Positions 45,259 through 53,374 of a stretch of DNA of 64,000 bases are shown here, piece after piece. Below the pieces are notes generated by a model, which saw only the letters and a list, made by a program, of their open reading frames with translations, was not told the DNA's origin and made no database searches. The stretch is from positions 248,001 through 312,000 of the forward strand of contig NZ_SRUO01000001.1 of NCBI RefSeq assembly GCF_004791025.1, written 5' to 3'. Source of the DNA: Mesorhizobium sp. M4B.F.Ca.ET.203.01.1.1. Lineage in GTDB: Bacteria; Pseudomonadota; Alphaproteobacteria; Rhizobiales; Rhizobiaceae. The position numbers and the translations under genes were made by a program. Numbering within the stretch: the first letter of the stretch is position 1; every line of letters begins with the position of its first letter.

Positions 45259-45858
45259 ATGAACTTCGCAAAGCGCGGCGCGCTGCTTGCCGCAATCCTG
45301 CTCGGCTCAATGGGAGCGGCCGCGGCAGATTCGATCCCCGGCATGCGCGGCCACGACCACACAGGCATCACCGTGCCCGACATGAAGCAGGCCGTCGATT
45401 TCTTCACCAATGTCGTCGGCTGCAAGAAGGCGATGGCGTTCGGCCCGTTCGCCGACGACAAGGGCACGTTCATGCAGGATCTGCTCGGTGTCGACCCGAA
45501 GGCGGTGATCGAGGAGATCACGCAGATCCGCTGCGGCTACGGATCGAACATCGAGCTGTTCAAATACACCGCGCCCGACCAGAAGGACCTGACGCCGAAG
45601 AACAGCGACATCGGCGGCTTCCACATCGCCCTCTATGTCGACGACGTCGCCGCCGCGAAGGCCTACCTCGACGGCAAGGGCGTCAAGACGCGCATGGGGC
45701 CGCTGCCGGTCAAGGAAGGGCCGGCCGCCGGCCAGACCATCCTCTATTTCCAGGCGCCCTGGGGGCTGCAGCTCGAAGCGATCAGCTATCCCGACGGCAT
45801 GGCCTACGAGAAAGGCGCCGAGACGGTGCTGTGGAGCCCGAAGGATCCGGCCAAGTGA
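45259..45858 (+). CDS. Secreted VOC-superfamily (glyoxalase/dioxygenase fold) protein
   Basis: A 199-residue protein with one vicinal-oxygen-chelate domain. Start at 45259 (MNFAKRGALLAA) has GGAGGG upstream. An N-terminal signal peptide (ALLAAILLGSMGAAAA) indicates export, which is unusual for this fold. The domain shows HDHTGITVPDMKQAVDFFTNVVG, GGFHIALYVDDVAAAKAYLDGKG and TILYFQAPWGLQLEAISYP. Candidate metal ligands are His, Glu and a late Glu. It lies between the importer and the aminobenzoyl-CoA-type genes; a role on an imported aromatic is possible but unproven. Confidence 0.82.
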   Translation: MNFAKRGALLAAILLGSMGAAAADSIPGMRGHDHTGITVPDMKQAVDFFTNVVGCKKAMAFGPFADDKGTFMQDLLGVDPKAVIEEITQIRCGYGSNIELFKYTAPDQKDLTPKNSDIGGFHIALYVDDVAAAKAYLDGKGVKTRMGPLPVKEGPAAGQTILYFQAPWGLQLEAISYPDGMAYEKGAETVLWSPKDPAK

Positions 45859-45885
45859 CCGATCCGCAGGGCGCGCAGGCAATTA

Positions 45886-45911
45886 TTCAATCATGAAACT
45901 TCAAGCTTGAA
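45886..45911. promoter_or_regulatory. Two tandem TTCAA-type palindromes upstream of the monooxygenase/reductase gene
   Basis: TTCAATCATGAA (45886-45897) and TTCAAGCTTGAA (45900-45911) lie 14 bp apart centre to centre. The second is a perfect 12-bp palindrome and the first keeps TTCA/TGAA arms. They sit about 80 bp before the catabolic operon that contains a MarR gene, so they are good candidates for its operator. Confidence 0.6.
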
Positions 45912-45986
45912 ATAATTTCGCTTCGGCGCGATACTAGGAACCGGGACCGCCGTAGCGGCCCCGGAAGCGAAGAGGAGATCGCAGGC

Positions 45987-48281
45987 ATGAAGGTTGCGGT
46001 TCTCGGCGGCGGGCCGGCCGGGCTCTACTTTGCCATCTCGATGAAGCTGCGCGACGCCGGCCATGAGGTGACGGTGTTCGAGCGCAACCGCGCCGACGAC
46101 ACGTTCGGCTGGGGCGTGGTGCTGTCGGCCGAGACGCTCGATAACCTCAGCCGCAACGATCCGGTCAGCGCGGTCTGGATCAAGAAGCATTTCGCCTATT
46201 GGGACGATATCGCCGTCATCCATGACGGCGTGCGCACCGTCTCCTCCGGCCACGGCTTCTGCGGCATCGGCCGCAAGCGGCTCCTGATCCTCTTGCAGCG
46301 GCGGGCACACGAGCTCGGCATCAAGCTGCAGTTCGAAACCGATATCGCCGACCCCAGGCCGTTCATGGAAACGCACGATCTGGTGGTGGCGGCGGACGGG
46401 CTGAACTCGAAAGCGCGCGGCGCCTTCGCCGAAATCTTCAAGCCCGATATCGACACCCGCAAATGCAAATTCGTGTGGCTGGGCACGAACCAGAAGTTCG
46501 ACGACGCCTTCACCTTCATCTTCGAGAAGACGGAGCATGGCTGGGTGTGGGCACACGCCTACCAGTTCGACAGCGAGACCGCGACCTTCATCGTCGAATG
46601 CAGCGAGCAGACTTGGGATCGCTTCGGCTTCGGCGCGATGTCGCAGCAGGAATCGATCGCGGTCTGCGAACGCATCTTCGCCAAGCATCTCGGCGGCCAT
46701 GCGCTGATGACCAACGCCAACCACATCAGAGGCTCGGCCTGGATCAACTTCCCGCGCGTGCTGTGCGAGCGCTGGTCCTACAAGAACCTGGCGCTGATGG
46801 GCGATGCGGCGGCATCGGCGCATTTCTCGATCGGCTCCGGTACCAAGCTCGCGCTGGAAAGCGCCGTAGCGCTGGCCGACTATGTCGAGTCCGAGCCCGA
46901 CCTCGAGGCGGCATTCCGCAAGTACGAAGACGCGCGGCGCACCGAGGTGCTCAAACTGCAGTCGGCGGCGCGCAACTCGCTGGAATGGTTCGAGGAGGTC
47001 GAGCGCTATCTCGGCCTCGATCCGGTGCAGTTCAACTATTCGCTGCTCACCCGCTCGCAACGCATAAGCCACGAGAATCTTAGGTTGCGCGACGCCGAGT
47101 GGCTGGGTGGCGCCGAAGAATGGTTCCAGCGCCAGGCGGGCGCCGGCGGCAACAGGCAGCGCCGGGCGCCGATGTTCGCGCCATTCAAGCTACGCGACAT
47201 GGCGCTCAACAACCGCATCGTCGTGTCGCCGATGGCGCAGTACAAGGCCGTCGACGGCTGCCCGACCGACTGGCATTTTTCGCACTACGCCGAGCGCGCC
47301 AAGGGTGGCGCCGGGCTGCTATACATCGAGATGACCTGCGTCAGCCCCGAAGGGCGCATCACGCCCGGCTGCCCAGGCTTTTACGCGCCCGAACATGAGG
47401 CGGCCTGGAAGCGGCTGGTCGACTTCGTCCACATCGAGACCGAGGCAAAAATCTGCGCCCAGATCGGCCATTCCGGCGCCAAGGGCTCGACCCGCGTCGG
47501 CTGGCAGGGAACGGACGTGCCGCTGCCCTCAGGCAACTGGCCGGTGATGGCGCCGTCGGCCGTGGCGTGGTCACCCGAGAACCAGGTGCCGAAGGCGATG
47601 GATCGCGCCGACATGGACAGGGTGCGCGGTGAGTTCGTCGGCTCTGCCGAGATGGCAGCCCGCTGCGGCTTCGACATGCTGGAAATCCATGCCGCGCATG
47701 GCTACCTGCTCTCCTCCTTCATCACGCCGCTGACCAACCGGCGCACCGACAACTATGGCGGTTCGCTGGAGAACCGCATGCGCTATCCGCTGGAAGTCTT
47801 CCGCGCGGTGCGCGCCGTGTGGCCGGCGGAAAAGCCGATCTCGATGCGCATCTCGGCCAATGACTGGGTCGGCATCGAGGGTGTCACCCCATCCGACGCG
47901 GTCGAGATCGCAAAACTGCTGCATGAGGCCGGCGTCGACCTTTGCGACGTGTCGGCCGGGCAGACCTCGATCGCGGCAAAACCCGTCTACGGCCGCATGT
48001 TCCAGACACCGTTCTCCGACCGCATCCGCAACGAGGTCGGCATGGCGACGATGGCGGTCGGCAACATCTACGAGCCGGACCATGCCAATTCGATCCTGAT
48101 GGCGGGCCGTGCCGATCTGGTGGCGCTGGCCCGGCCGCATCTCACCGATCCCTACTGGACGCTGCATGCGGCGGTGGCGCTCGGCGACCGCGGCGTCAAA
48201 TGGCCGGATCCCTATTTGCCTGGCCGCGACCAGCTCTACCGGCTGGCCGAGCGAGAGGCGGCCGCGGGGCTGAAAGTATGA
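45987..48281 (+). CDS. Two-domain FAD monooxygenase / Old Yellow Enzyme fusion, 2-aminobenzoyl-CoA monooxygenase/reductase type
   Basis: A 764-residue fusion. Residues 1-370 form an aromatic flavin hydroxylase: [45 protein letters not shown], and [25 protein letters not shown]. From about residue 390 an Old Yellow Enzyme domain follows: [23 protein letters not shown], then [20 protein letters not shown] and [16 protein letters not shown]. The characterised enzyme of this architecture in Azoarcus hydroxylates and then reduces 2-aminobenzoyl-CoA; database names also use salicylyl-CoA 5-hydroxylase. Start has AGGAGA upstream. The following genes encode beta-oxidation-like enzymes, which agrees with that role. 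Confidence 0.9.
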   Translation: MKVAVLGGGPAGLYFAISMKLRDAGHEVTVFERNRADDTFGWGVVLSAETLDNLSRNDPVSAVWIKKHFAYWDDIAVIHDGVRTVSSGHGFCGIGRKRLLILLQRRAHELGIKLQFETDIADPRPFMETHDLVVAADGLNSKARGAFAEIFKPDIDTRKCKFVWLGTNQKFDDAFTFIFEKTEHGWVWAHAYQFDSETATFIVECSEQTWDRFGFGAMSQQESIAVCERIFAKHLGGHALMTNANHIRGSAWINFPRVLCERWSYKNLALMGDAAASAHFSIGSGTKLALESAVALADYVESEPDLEAAFRKYEDARRTEVLKLQSAARNSLEWFEEVERYLGLDPVQFNYSLLTRSQRISHENLRLRDAEWLGGAEEWFQRQAGAGGNRQRRAPMFAPFKLRDMALNNRIVVSPMAQYKAVDGCPTDWHFSHYAERAKGGAGLLYIEMTCVSPEGRITPGCPGFYAPEHEAAWKRLVDFVHIETEAKICAQIGHSGAKGSTRVGWQGTDVPLPSGNWPVMAPSAVAWSPENQVPKAMDRADMDRVRGEFVGSAEMAARCGFDMLEIHAAHGYLLSSFITPLTNRRTDNYGGSLENRMRYPLEVFRAVRAVWPAEKPISMRISANDWVGIEGVTPSDAVEIAKLLHEAGVDLCDVSAGQTSIAAKPVYGRMFQTPFSDRIRNEVGMATMAVGNIYEPDHANSILMAGRADLVALARPHLTDPYWTLHAAVALGDRGVKWPDPYLPGRDQLYRLAEREAAAGLKV

Positions 48282-49051
48282 GCGCGGCTCAAGCAATCGC
48301 CGGCAGGCACGCGCTGGTCACTGGCGGCGGCTCAGGCGTCGGCAGAGCCATCGCACTGGCGCTGGCGGAAGCGGGCGCCAACGTCACCATTTGCGGGCGG
48401 CGCGAGGCGGCGCTTGCCGAAGTCGCGAAGGAGAATGATCGCATCTTTGGCCTCGCTGCCGATGTCACGAACGAAGCCGAGATGACGGACGCCTACCAAA
48501 AGGCGGAGGCCGCACGCGGGCCGGTGGACATCGTCGTCGCCAATGCCGGCATGGCCGGCAGCGCGCCGGCGCACAAGACCTCGCTCGCTGACTGGCAGCG
48601 CACGCTCGACGTCAACCTCACCGGCGCCTTCCTGACGGTGAAGCCGGCGCTGGCCGGCATGCTGGCGCGCAAGTCGGGACGCATCGTCTTCGTCGCTTCG
48701 ACTGCCGGGCTGAAGGGCTACGCCTACGTGGCCCCTTACGTCGCGGCCAAGCACGGCGTCGTCGGCCTGATGCGGGCGCTCGCGGCCGAAACCGCCAAGT
48801 CCGGCGTCACCGTCAATGCCGTCTGCCCGGGCTTCGTCGACACGGAGATGCTGGAGCAGTCCATCCAGCGCATCGTCGACAAGACCGGCCGGGCTGCCGA
48901 TGAAGCACGCGCAAGCCTTGCGGCGACGAACCCGCAAGGGCGCTTCATCCAGCCTGAAGAGGTCGCCGAAGCGGTGTTGTGGCTGTGCGGCGACGCCGCC
49001 CGCTCGATCACCGGACAGGCGATCTCGGTTTCGGGAGGCGAGACATGGTAG
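48278..49051 (+). CDS. Short-chain dehydrogenase/reductase
   Basis: A 257-residue SDR. The cofactor motif is [25 protein letters not shown] is in [10 protein letters not shown], and the catalytic Ser-Tyr-Lys set is in [24 protein letters not shown]. The GEMs of 3-hydroxyacyl-CoA dehydrogenase-like SDRs fit a beta-oxidation step on the ring-derived acyl-CoA. The start overlaps the preceding stop (ATGA), and the stop overlaps the MarR start. Confidence 0.92.
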   Translation: MSAAQAIAGRHALVTGGGSGVGRAIALALAEAGANVTICGRREAALAEVAKENDRIFGLAADVTNEAEMTDAYQKAEAARGPVDIVVANAGMAGSAPAHKTSLADWQRTLDVNLTGAFLTVKPALAGMLARKSGRIVFVASTAGLKGYAYVAPYVAAKHGVVGLMRALAAETAKSGVTVNAVCPGFVDTEMLEQSIQRIVDKTGRAADEARASLAATNPQGRFIQPEEVAEAVLWLCGDAARSITGQAISVSGGETW

Positions 49052-49515
49052 CCGGTCCGCTGCCCACGCACTCCGGTCCCGGCAAGGACAGGCTGCGCCT
49101 GTGGATCAGGCTGCTGCGCGCCTCGCGCACGATCGAGGCCGAACTGCGCGAACGGCTGAAGACGGAATTCAACACCACGCTGCCGCGCTTCGACGTGATG
49201 GCGGCGCTCTACCGGTCGCCCGAAGGCATGCTGATGAGCGACCTGTCGCGCTTCCTGCTGGTGTCGAACGGCAATGTCACCGGCATCGTCGACCGGCTGG
49301 TGTCGGAAGGGCTGGTGACGCGGGCGCGCCGCAACGGCGACCGCCGCACCTCGATGGTGCGGCTGACCGAGGACGGCTCGAAGGCATTCGCGGAGATCGC
49401 CACCGCGCATGAGAATTGGGTCGGCGAACTGCTCGGCAACGTCAGTGAGGAAGAGGCGCGCCGGCTGACCGGCATGCTGACTTCGTTCCGCAGCAATTGG
49501 GAGGGACGCGAATGA
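49045..49515 (+). CDS. MarR family transcriptional regulator (in the aminobenzoyl-CoA-type operon)
   Basis: A 156-residue regulator starting at 49045, seven bases inside the end of the SDR gene. The winged helix comprises [63 protein letters not shown]. Regulators of CoA-dependent aromatic pathways often respond to the aryl-CoA intermediate. Its position inside the operon and the tandem palindromes at 45886-45911 suggest autoregulation, inferred rather than shown. Confidence 0.93.
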   Translation: MVAGPLPTHSGPGKDRLRLWIRLLRASRTIEAELRERLKTEFNTTLPRFDVMAALYRSPEGMLMSDLSRFLLVSNGNVTGIVDRLVSEGLVTRARRNGDRRTSMVRLTEDGSKAFAEIATAHENWVGELLGNVSEEEARRLTGMLTSFRSNWEGRE

Positions 49516-50324
49516 GCGCCATGGCCAATCTCAAGCCCAAGCATTTTCTCTGGGATGTCGAAGGCAAGGTCGCCAGGGTCCGGCTCGACCGCCCCGAGCG
49601 CAAGAACCCGCTGACCTTCGACAGCTATGCCGAATTGCGCGACACGTTTCGAGATCTCGTCTATGCCGACGATGTCGACGCCGTGGTGTTCCTGCCCAAT
49701 GGCGGTAATTTCTGCTCGGGCGGCGATGTCCACGACATCATCGGTCCACTGGTCAAGATGGACATGAAGGCGCTGCTCGCCTTCACCCGCATGACCGGTG
49801 ACTTCGTCAAGGCGATGCTCAACTGCGGCAAGCCGATCATTTCCGCTGTCGACGGCGTGGCGGTCGGCGCCGGCGCCATCATCGCCATGGCCTCCGACAT
49901 CCGCATCGCCACGCCGGAAGCCAAGACCGCCTTCCTGTTCACCCGCGTCGGTCTTGCCGGCTGCGACATGGGCGCCTGCGCGATCCTGCCGCGCATCATC
50001 GGCCATGGCCGCGCCGCGGAGCTGCTCTACACCGGCCGCACCATGAGCGCGGCCGAAGGCGAGCGCTGGGGTTTTTACAACCGGCTGGTGGAGCCGACCG
50101 CGCTCGAGGCCGACGCACTCGACCTAGCGGCACGCATCGTCTCCGGCCCGACCTTCGCGCACGGCATCACCAAGACGCAGCTCAACCAGGAATGGTCGAT
50201 GGGGCTCGACCAGGCGATCGAGGCGGAAGCGCAGGCGCAGGCGATCTGCATGCAGACCGGCGATTTCGAGCGGGCGTACAAGGCGTTCGTGGCGAAGGAA
50301 AAGCCGGTGTTCGAGGGGAATTAG
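49512..50324 (+). CDS. Enoyl-CoA hydratase/isomerase family protein
   Basis: A 270-residue crotonase-fold enzyme. The first oxyanion-hole segment is [18 protein letters not shown]. The second is [34 protein letters not shown], and the [17 protein letters not shown] segment contains the region of the catalytic Glu, here Asp-Met-Gly-Ala. [22 protein letters not shown] is typical. It probably hydrates or isomerises a ring-cleavage acyl-CoA. Start overlaps the MarR stop (ATGA). Confidence 0.9.
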   Translation: MSAMANLKPKHFLWDVEGKVARVRLDRPERKNPLTFDSYAELRDTFRDLVYADDVDAVVFLPNGGNFCSGGDVHDIIGPLVKMDMKALLAFTRMTGDFVKAMLNCGKPIISAVDGVAVGAGAIIAMASDIRIATPEAKTAFLFTRVGLAGCDMGACAILPRIIGHGRAAELLYTGRTMSAAEGERWGFYNRLVEPTALEADALDLAARIVSGPTFAHGITKTQLNQEWSMGLDQAIEAEAQAQAICMQTGDFERAYKAFVAKEKPVFEGN

Positions 50325-50346
50325 CGATGAATGGTTTTCGCCCAGG

Positions 50347-50505
50347 CACCCCCCTCTGGCCTGCCAGCCATCTCCCCCGCAAGGGGGGAGATTGGCTGCC
50401 TCCACGCCGCCGCCCATCCTGCAATGCCGGTGATTGGCGAAAGCATAGCTTTCAGCTGATCTCCCCCCTTGCGGGGGAGGTGTCCGGCAGGACAGAGGGG
50501 GGTGT
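50347..50505. repeat. Intergenic palindromic repeat, family A, copy 4
   Basis: The left arm begins CCCCCCTCTGGCCTGCCAGCC with CTCCCCCGCAAGGGGGGAG. The right arm ends GTCCGGCAGGACAGAGGGGG. It is inserted between the enoyl-CoA hydratase and acyl-CoA dehydrogenase genes of what seems a single pathway operon. Confidence 0.85.
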
Positions 50506-50534
50506 GAAGGAACGCGACGCAGGAGGCTTTCGCT

Positions 50535-51683
50535 ATGCCTGACCGTTCCTTCCTCAACTGGCCCTTCTTCGAGGAGCGCCATCGCCAGCTCGCCGACCAG
50601 CTCGACGCCTGGTGCGCGAAGAACCTGCCGGTCGACCATCACGATGTCGACGCCGCCTGCCGGGAGCTGGTGGCCAAGCTCGGCCGTGACGGTTGGCTGA
50701 AGCCGACGGCGCTCGACACGGACAATCCCGGACCGCTCGACGTGCGCACGCTCTGCATCACGCGCGAGACGCTGGCCCGCCACGACGGGTTGGCCGACTT
50801 TTCCTTTGCCATGCAGGGGCTCGGCACCGGCGCGCTCAGCCTGTTCGGCACGCCGGACCAACAGCATTGGCTGGACCAGACGCGGGCCGGCAAGGCGATC
50901 TCGGCCTTCGCGCTGTCGGAGCCGCGCTCCGGATCGGACGTCGCCAACATGGAAATGACGGCCACGCGCGACGGCGACGATTATCTGCTGACCGGCGAGA
51001 AGACCTGGATCTCCAATGGCGGCATCGCCGATCTCTACATCGTCTTCGCCCGCACCGGCGAGGCGCCTGGCGCCAAGGGGATTTCGGCCTTCATCGTGCC
51101 GGCCGAGACCGAAGGCCTGAGCATTGCCGAACGGCTGGAGACGATCGCTCCGCACCCGCTGGCGCGGCTGTCATTCGACAACGCCCGCGTCCCCGCTTCC
51201 GCGCTGATCGGCAAGCCCGGTGACGGCTTTCGCATCGCCATGTCGGTGCTCGACGTGTTCCGCTCGACCGTGGGTGCCGCGGCACTCGGTTTTGCCCGTC
51301 GTGCCCTGGACGAGAGCGTCAGTCGCGCCGCAGAGCGCGAACTGTTCGGCGCGCCGATGGCGGACCTGCAGATGGTGCAGGGCCACATCGCCGACATGGC
51401 GCTGGACGTCGACGCCGCGGCGCTTCTCGTCTACCGCGCCGCCTGGACCAAGGACATGGGCGCCCCCCGCGTCACCCGCGAGGCGGCGATGGCGAAGCTG
51501 TTCGCCACCGACCGCGCGCAGGAAGTGATCGACACGGCCGTGCAGCTGCATGGCGGCGACGGGGTACGCAAGGATCACATCGTCGAAAGCCTCTATCGCG
51601 AGATCCGTGCGCTGCGCATCTATGAAGGCGCATCCGACGTGCAGAAGGTGGTGATCGCGCGGCAAGTGATGGGAGCGGCGTGA
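50535..51683 (+). CDS. Acyl-CoA dehydrogenase
   Basis: A 382-residue FAD-dependent dehydrogenase. The family segments [51 protein letters not shown] and [41 protein letters not shown] are intact. The Glu of IYEGASD is the expected catalytic base. In the aminobenzoyl-CoA-type pathway it would introduce a double bond into the non-aromatic acyl-CoA. The gene is probably still cotranscribed with the upstream ones despite the intervening repeat. Confidence 0.94.
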   Translation: MPDRSFLNWPFFEERHRQLADQLDAWCAKNLPVDHHDVDAACRELVAKLGRDGWLKPTALDTDNPGPLDVRTLCITRETLARHDGLADFSFAMQGLGTGALSLFGTPDQQHWLDQTRAGKAISAFALSEPRSGSDVANMEMTATRDGDDYLLTGEKTWISNGGIADLYIVFARTGEAPGAKGISAFIVPAETEGLSIAERLETIAPHPLARLSFDNARVPASALIGKPGDGFRIAMSVLDVFRSTVGAAALGFARRALDESVSRAAERELFGAPMADLQMVQGHIADMALDVDAAALLVYRAAWTKDMGAPRVTREAAMAKLFATDRAQEVIDTAVQLHGGDGVRKDHIVESLYREIRALRIYEGASDVQKVVIARQVMGAA

Positions 51684-51732
51684 AATTGGTCCATGCCCTG
51701 CAAACCGCATTTGAATTAGGGGGAGTCTAGTC

Positions 51733-52128
51733 ATGCACACCATCCTGCAGCCGGAAGGCTGGGCAAAGCCCATCGGATACGCCAACGGCGTCGCCGCGCG
51801 CGGCCGGCTGGTGTTCGTCGGCGGCCAGGTCGGCTGGAACGCCGAGTGCCGTTTCGAGACCGACGATTTCGCTGGCCAGGTGCGCCAGACGCTGGCCAAC
51901 ATCGTCGCGGTGCTGGCGGAAGCGGGCGGCGAGCCGCATCACATCACTTCGATGACCTGGTATTTCACCGACAAGGCCGAGTATCTCGCCAACCTCAAGG
52001 GGATCGGCGAGGCCTACCGCGCGGTCATCGGCCGACACTTCCCGGCCATGGCCGCCATGCAGGTGATGGCGCTGGTCGAGGACCGCGCCAAGGTGGAGAT
52101 CCAGGCGACGGCGGTCATACCGGAGTGA
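51733..52128 (+). CDS. Rid family (YjgF/YER057c/UK114) protein lacking the usual Arg
   Basis: A 131-residue protein of the Rid fold, which forms trimers. VFVGGQVGWNAECRFETDDFAGQVRQTLANIVAVLAEAGG and VEIQATAVIPE match the family. The conserved PxR segment reads FPAMAAMQVMALVED, with Met where RidA has its substrate-binding Arg. It therefore belongs to an atypical Rid subgroup. In this operon it may hydrolyse or bind an enamine or imine made from 2-aminobenzoyl-CoA. A GGGGGAG site precedes the ATG. Confidence 0.9.
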   Translation: MHTILQPEGWAKPIGYANGVAARGRLVFVGGQVGWNAECRFETDDFAGQVRQTLANIVAVLAEAGGEPHHITSMTWYFTDKAEYLANLKGIGEAYRAVIGRHFPAMAAMQVMALVEDRAKVEIQATAVIPE

Positions 52129-52159
52129 ATTGCGCCAAGTCGACAGGCGCGCCGAAAAC

Positions 52160-52312
52160 TCGCCTCTCCCCGTATAGTGACGGGGAGAGGGGTGCTGTCG
52201 CCGGCGGTTTCGCCACTGACCAACGTTGCGGGATGGGCGCCTAGCTTGCGACCGCTCCCTTCTTCCCGTCATTATACGGGGAGAAGGTGCCGGCAGGCGG
52301 ATGAGGGGCAGC
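52160..52312. repeat. Intergenic palindromic repeat, family B, copy 2
   Basis: Hairpin arms GCCTCTCCCCGTA..ACGGGGAGAGG and TTCTTCCCGTCA..ACGGGGAGAA flank a core with GGTTTCGCCA; the end is GGATGAGGGGCAGCG. A relative of the copy at 15551-15732. Together with the operator at 52397 it fills the 351-bp gap before the GntR gene. Confidence 0.8.
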
Positions 52313-52396
52313 GCTGTCGTTTGAAGGCATAGGCCCGATTCGATCAGAGATCATCGCCTTGACTATTCGAACAGCCGCTTGGCTCTAAACACAAAC

Positions 52397-52414
52397 TGTG
52401 ATCAGATGATCACG
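52397..52414. promoter_or_regulatory. Predicted GntR/FCD operator upstream of the regulator gene
   Basis: TGTGATCA-GA-TGATCACG forms an inverted repeat with 8-base arms, one mismatch at the outer base. It lies 66 bp before the GntR start. The same sequence recurs, perfect, at 53339-53358 before the first structural gene, so autoregulation is likely. Confidence 0.75.
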
Positions 52415-52479
52415 CTTGCTTCGGCGGGCGCACTCGGCATCGCACATAGCTTCTGCCGGCATCTGAGGAAAGCAAAACC

Positions 52480-53208
52480 GTGGCTCTGGGCTTCGAACCC
52501 GTATCGGGACGCATCACCGTCCAGGATGGCGTCTACCAACAGCTCCGCCATGCCTTGATGGTCGGCAGCTTCGATCCGGGACAGGTGCTGACAATCGCCG
52601 CGCTGGCCGAGGCGTTCGGCACCTCGAACATGCCGGTGCGCGAGGCCTTGCGGCGGCTGGCGGCGGAGAACGCGCTGGAGATCTCGCAGAACGGCTCGGC
52701 CTGCGTGCCCGTCGTCACGCGGGCGCGGCTCGACGACCTCTGCCGTGCCCGCCTGGCGGTCGAAGGGCTGGCGGCCGAGCTCGGCGCGCCGCGCCTGACG
52801 GCGGTCGAGATCGCCAGCCTGCAGCGTATCACCGATGACCAGCAGGCGATCGGCCGCGACGGCAGCATCTTCGAGCTGATCGCCAAGAACCAGCAGTTCC
52901 ATTTCATCATTTACCGCGCCTCAGGCTCGGACGTGCTGTTTCAATTGATCGAAACGCTGTGGCTGCGCTTCGGCCCCTATATGCGGCTGTTGTCCAACCA
53001 CGTGGCGCCGCTGATGCGCGCCGGAACCATGGAACCGTCCGGCCGGCATATCGCGATCATCGCCGCGCTGAAGGACAAGGACTTTGCCCGCGCCCGCGAC
53101 GAGGTGGTGGCCGACATCACGGCGACCCAGATGACGCTGCGCGCCATCTGCCCCGATGTGCCAGAGCCCAAGACGGTCGACTTCACCGGTTTCGGCAAAG
53201 CTTCCTGA
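52480..53208 (+). CDS. GntR family regulator, FCD (FadR) subfamily
   Basis: A 242-residue regulator. The N-terminal winged helix has QQLRHALMVGSFDPGQVLTIAALAEAFGTSNMPVREALRRLAAENALE. The C-terminal FCD ligand-binding domain contains RLAVEGLAAELGAPRLTAVEIASL, NQQFHFIIYRASG and RHIAIIAALKDKDFARARDEV with likely metal-binding His. Start is GTG at 52480, eight bases after GAGGAAAG. Expected to bind the TGTGATCA-type palindromes before itself and before the following aminotransferase gene. Confidence 0.93.
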   Translation: MALGFEPVSGRITVQDGVYQQLRHALMVGSFDPGQVLTIAALAEAFGTSNMPVREALRRLAAENALEISQNGSACVPVVTRARLDDLCRARLAVEGLAAELGAPRLTAVEIASLQRITDDQQAIGRDGSIFELIAKNQQFHFIIYRASGSDVLFQLIETLWLRFGPYMRLLSNHVAPLMRAGTMEPSGRHIAIIAALKDKDFARARDEVVADITATQMTLRAICPDVPEPKTVDFTGFGKAS

Positions 53209-53338
53209 TCTTCCTCAGCTTGGGCTGACCCAAAGACCGAGAAGGTCCTGTCGCGGCCGCGCTGGACCAAAGCAATCGGCTGCTTTTTGGCACCTTTCCG
53301 TTTTTCTTTAGCCTTAAAGGATTGATCCTCGCTCCGTT

Positions 53339-53358
53339 TTGTGATCACATGATCACAA
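53339..53358. promoter_or_regulatory. Predicted GntR/FCD operator upstream of the aminotransferase gene
   Basis: A perfect inverted repeat with 9-base arms TTGTGATCA and TGATCACAA separated by CA. It ends 17 bp before the ATG of the next gene, where bound repressor would block transcription or elongation. Confidence 0.85.
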
Positions 53359-53374
53359 GGGAGCGAGACAGAAG

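Noticed and set aside
2549-52312. Clustered GC-rich palindromes considered as a CRISPR array or transposon ends
   Set aside because: The copies are dispersed singly over 50 kb, have no spacers, and no transposase or cas gene is present.
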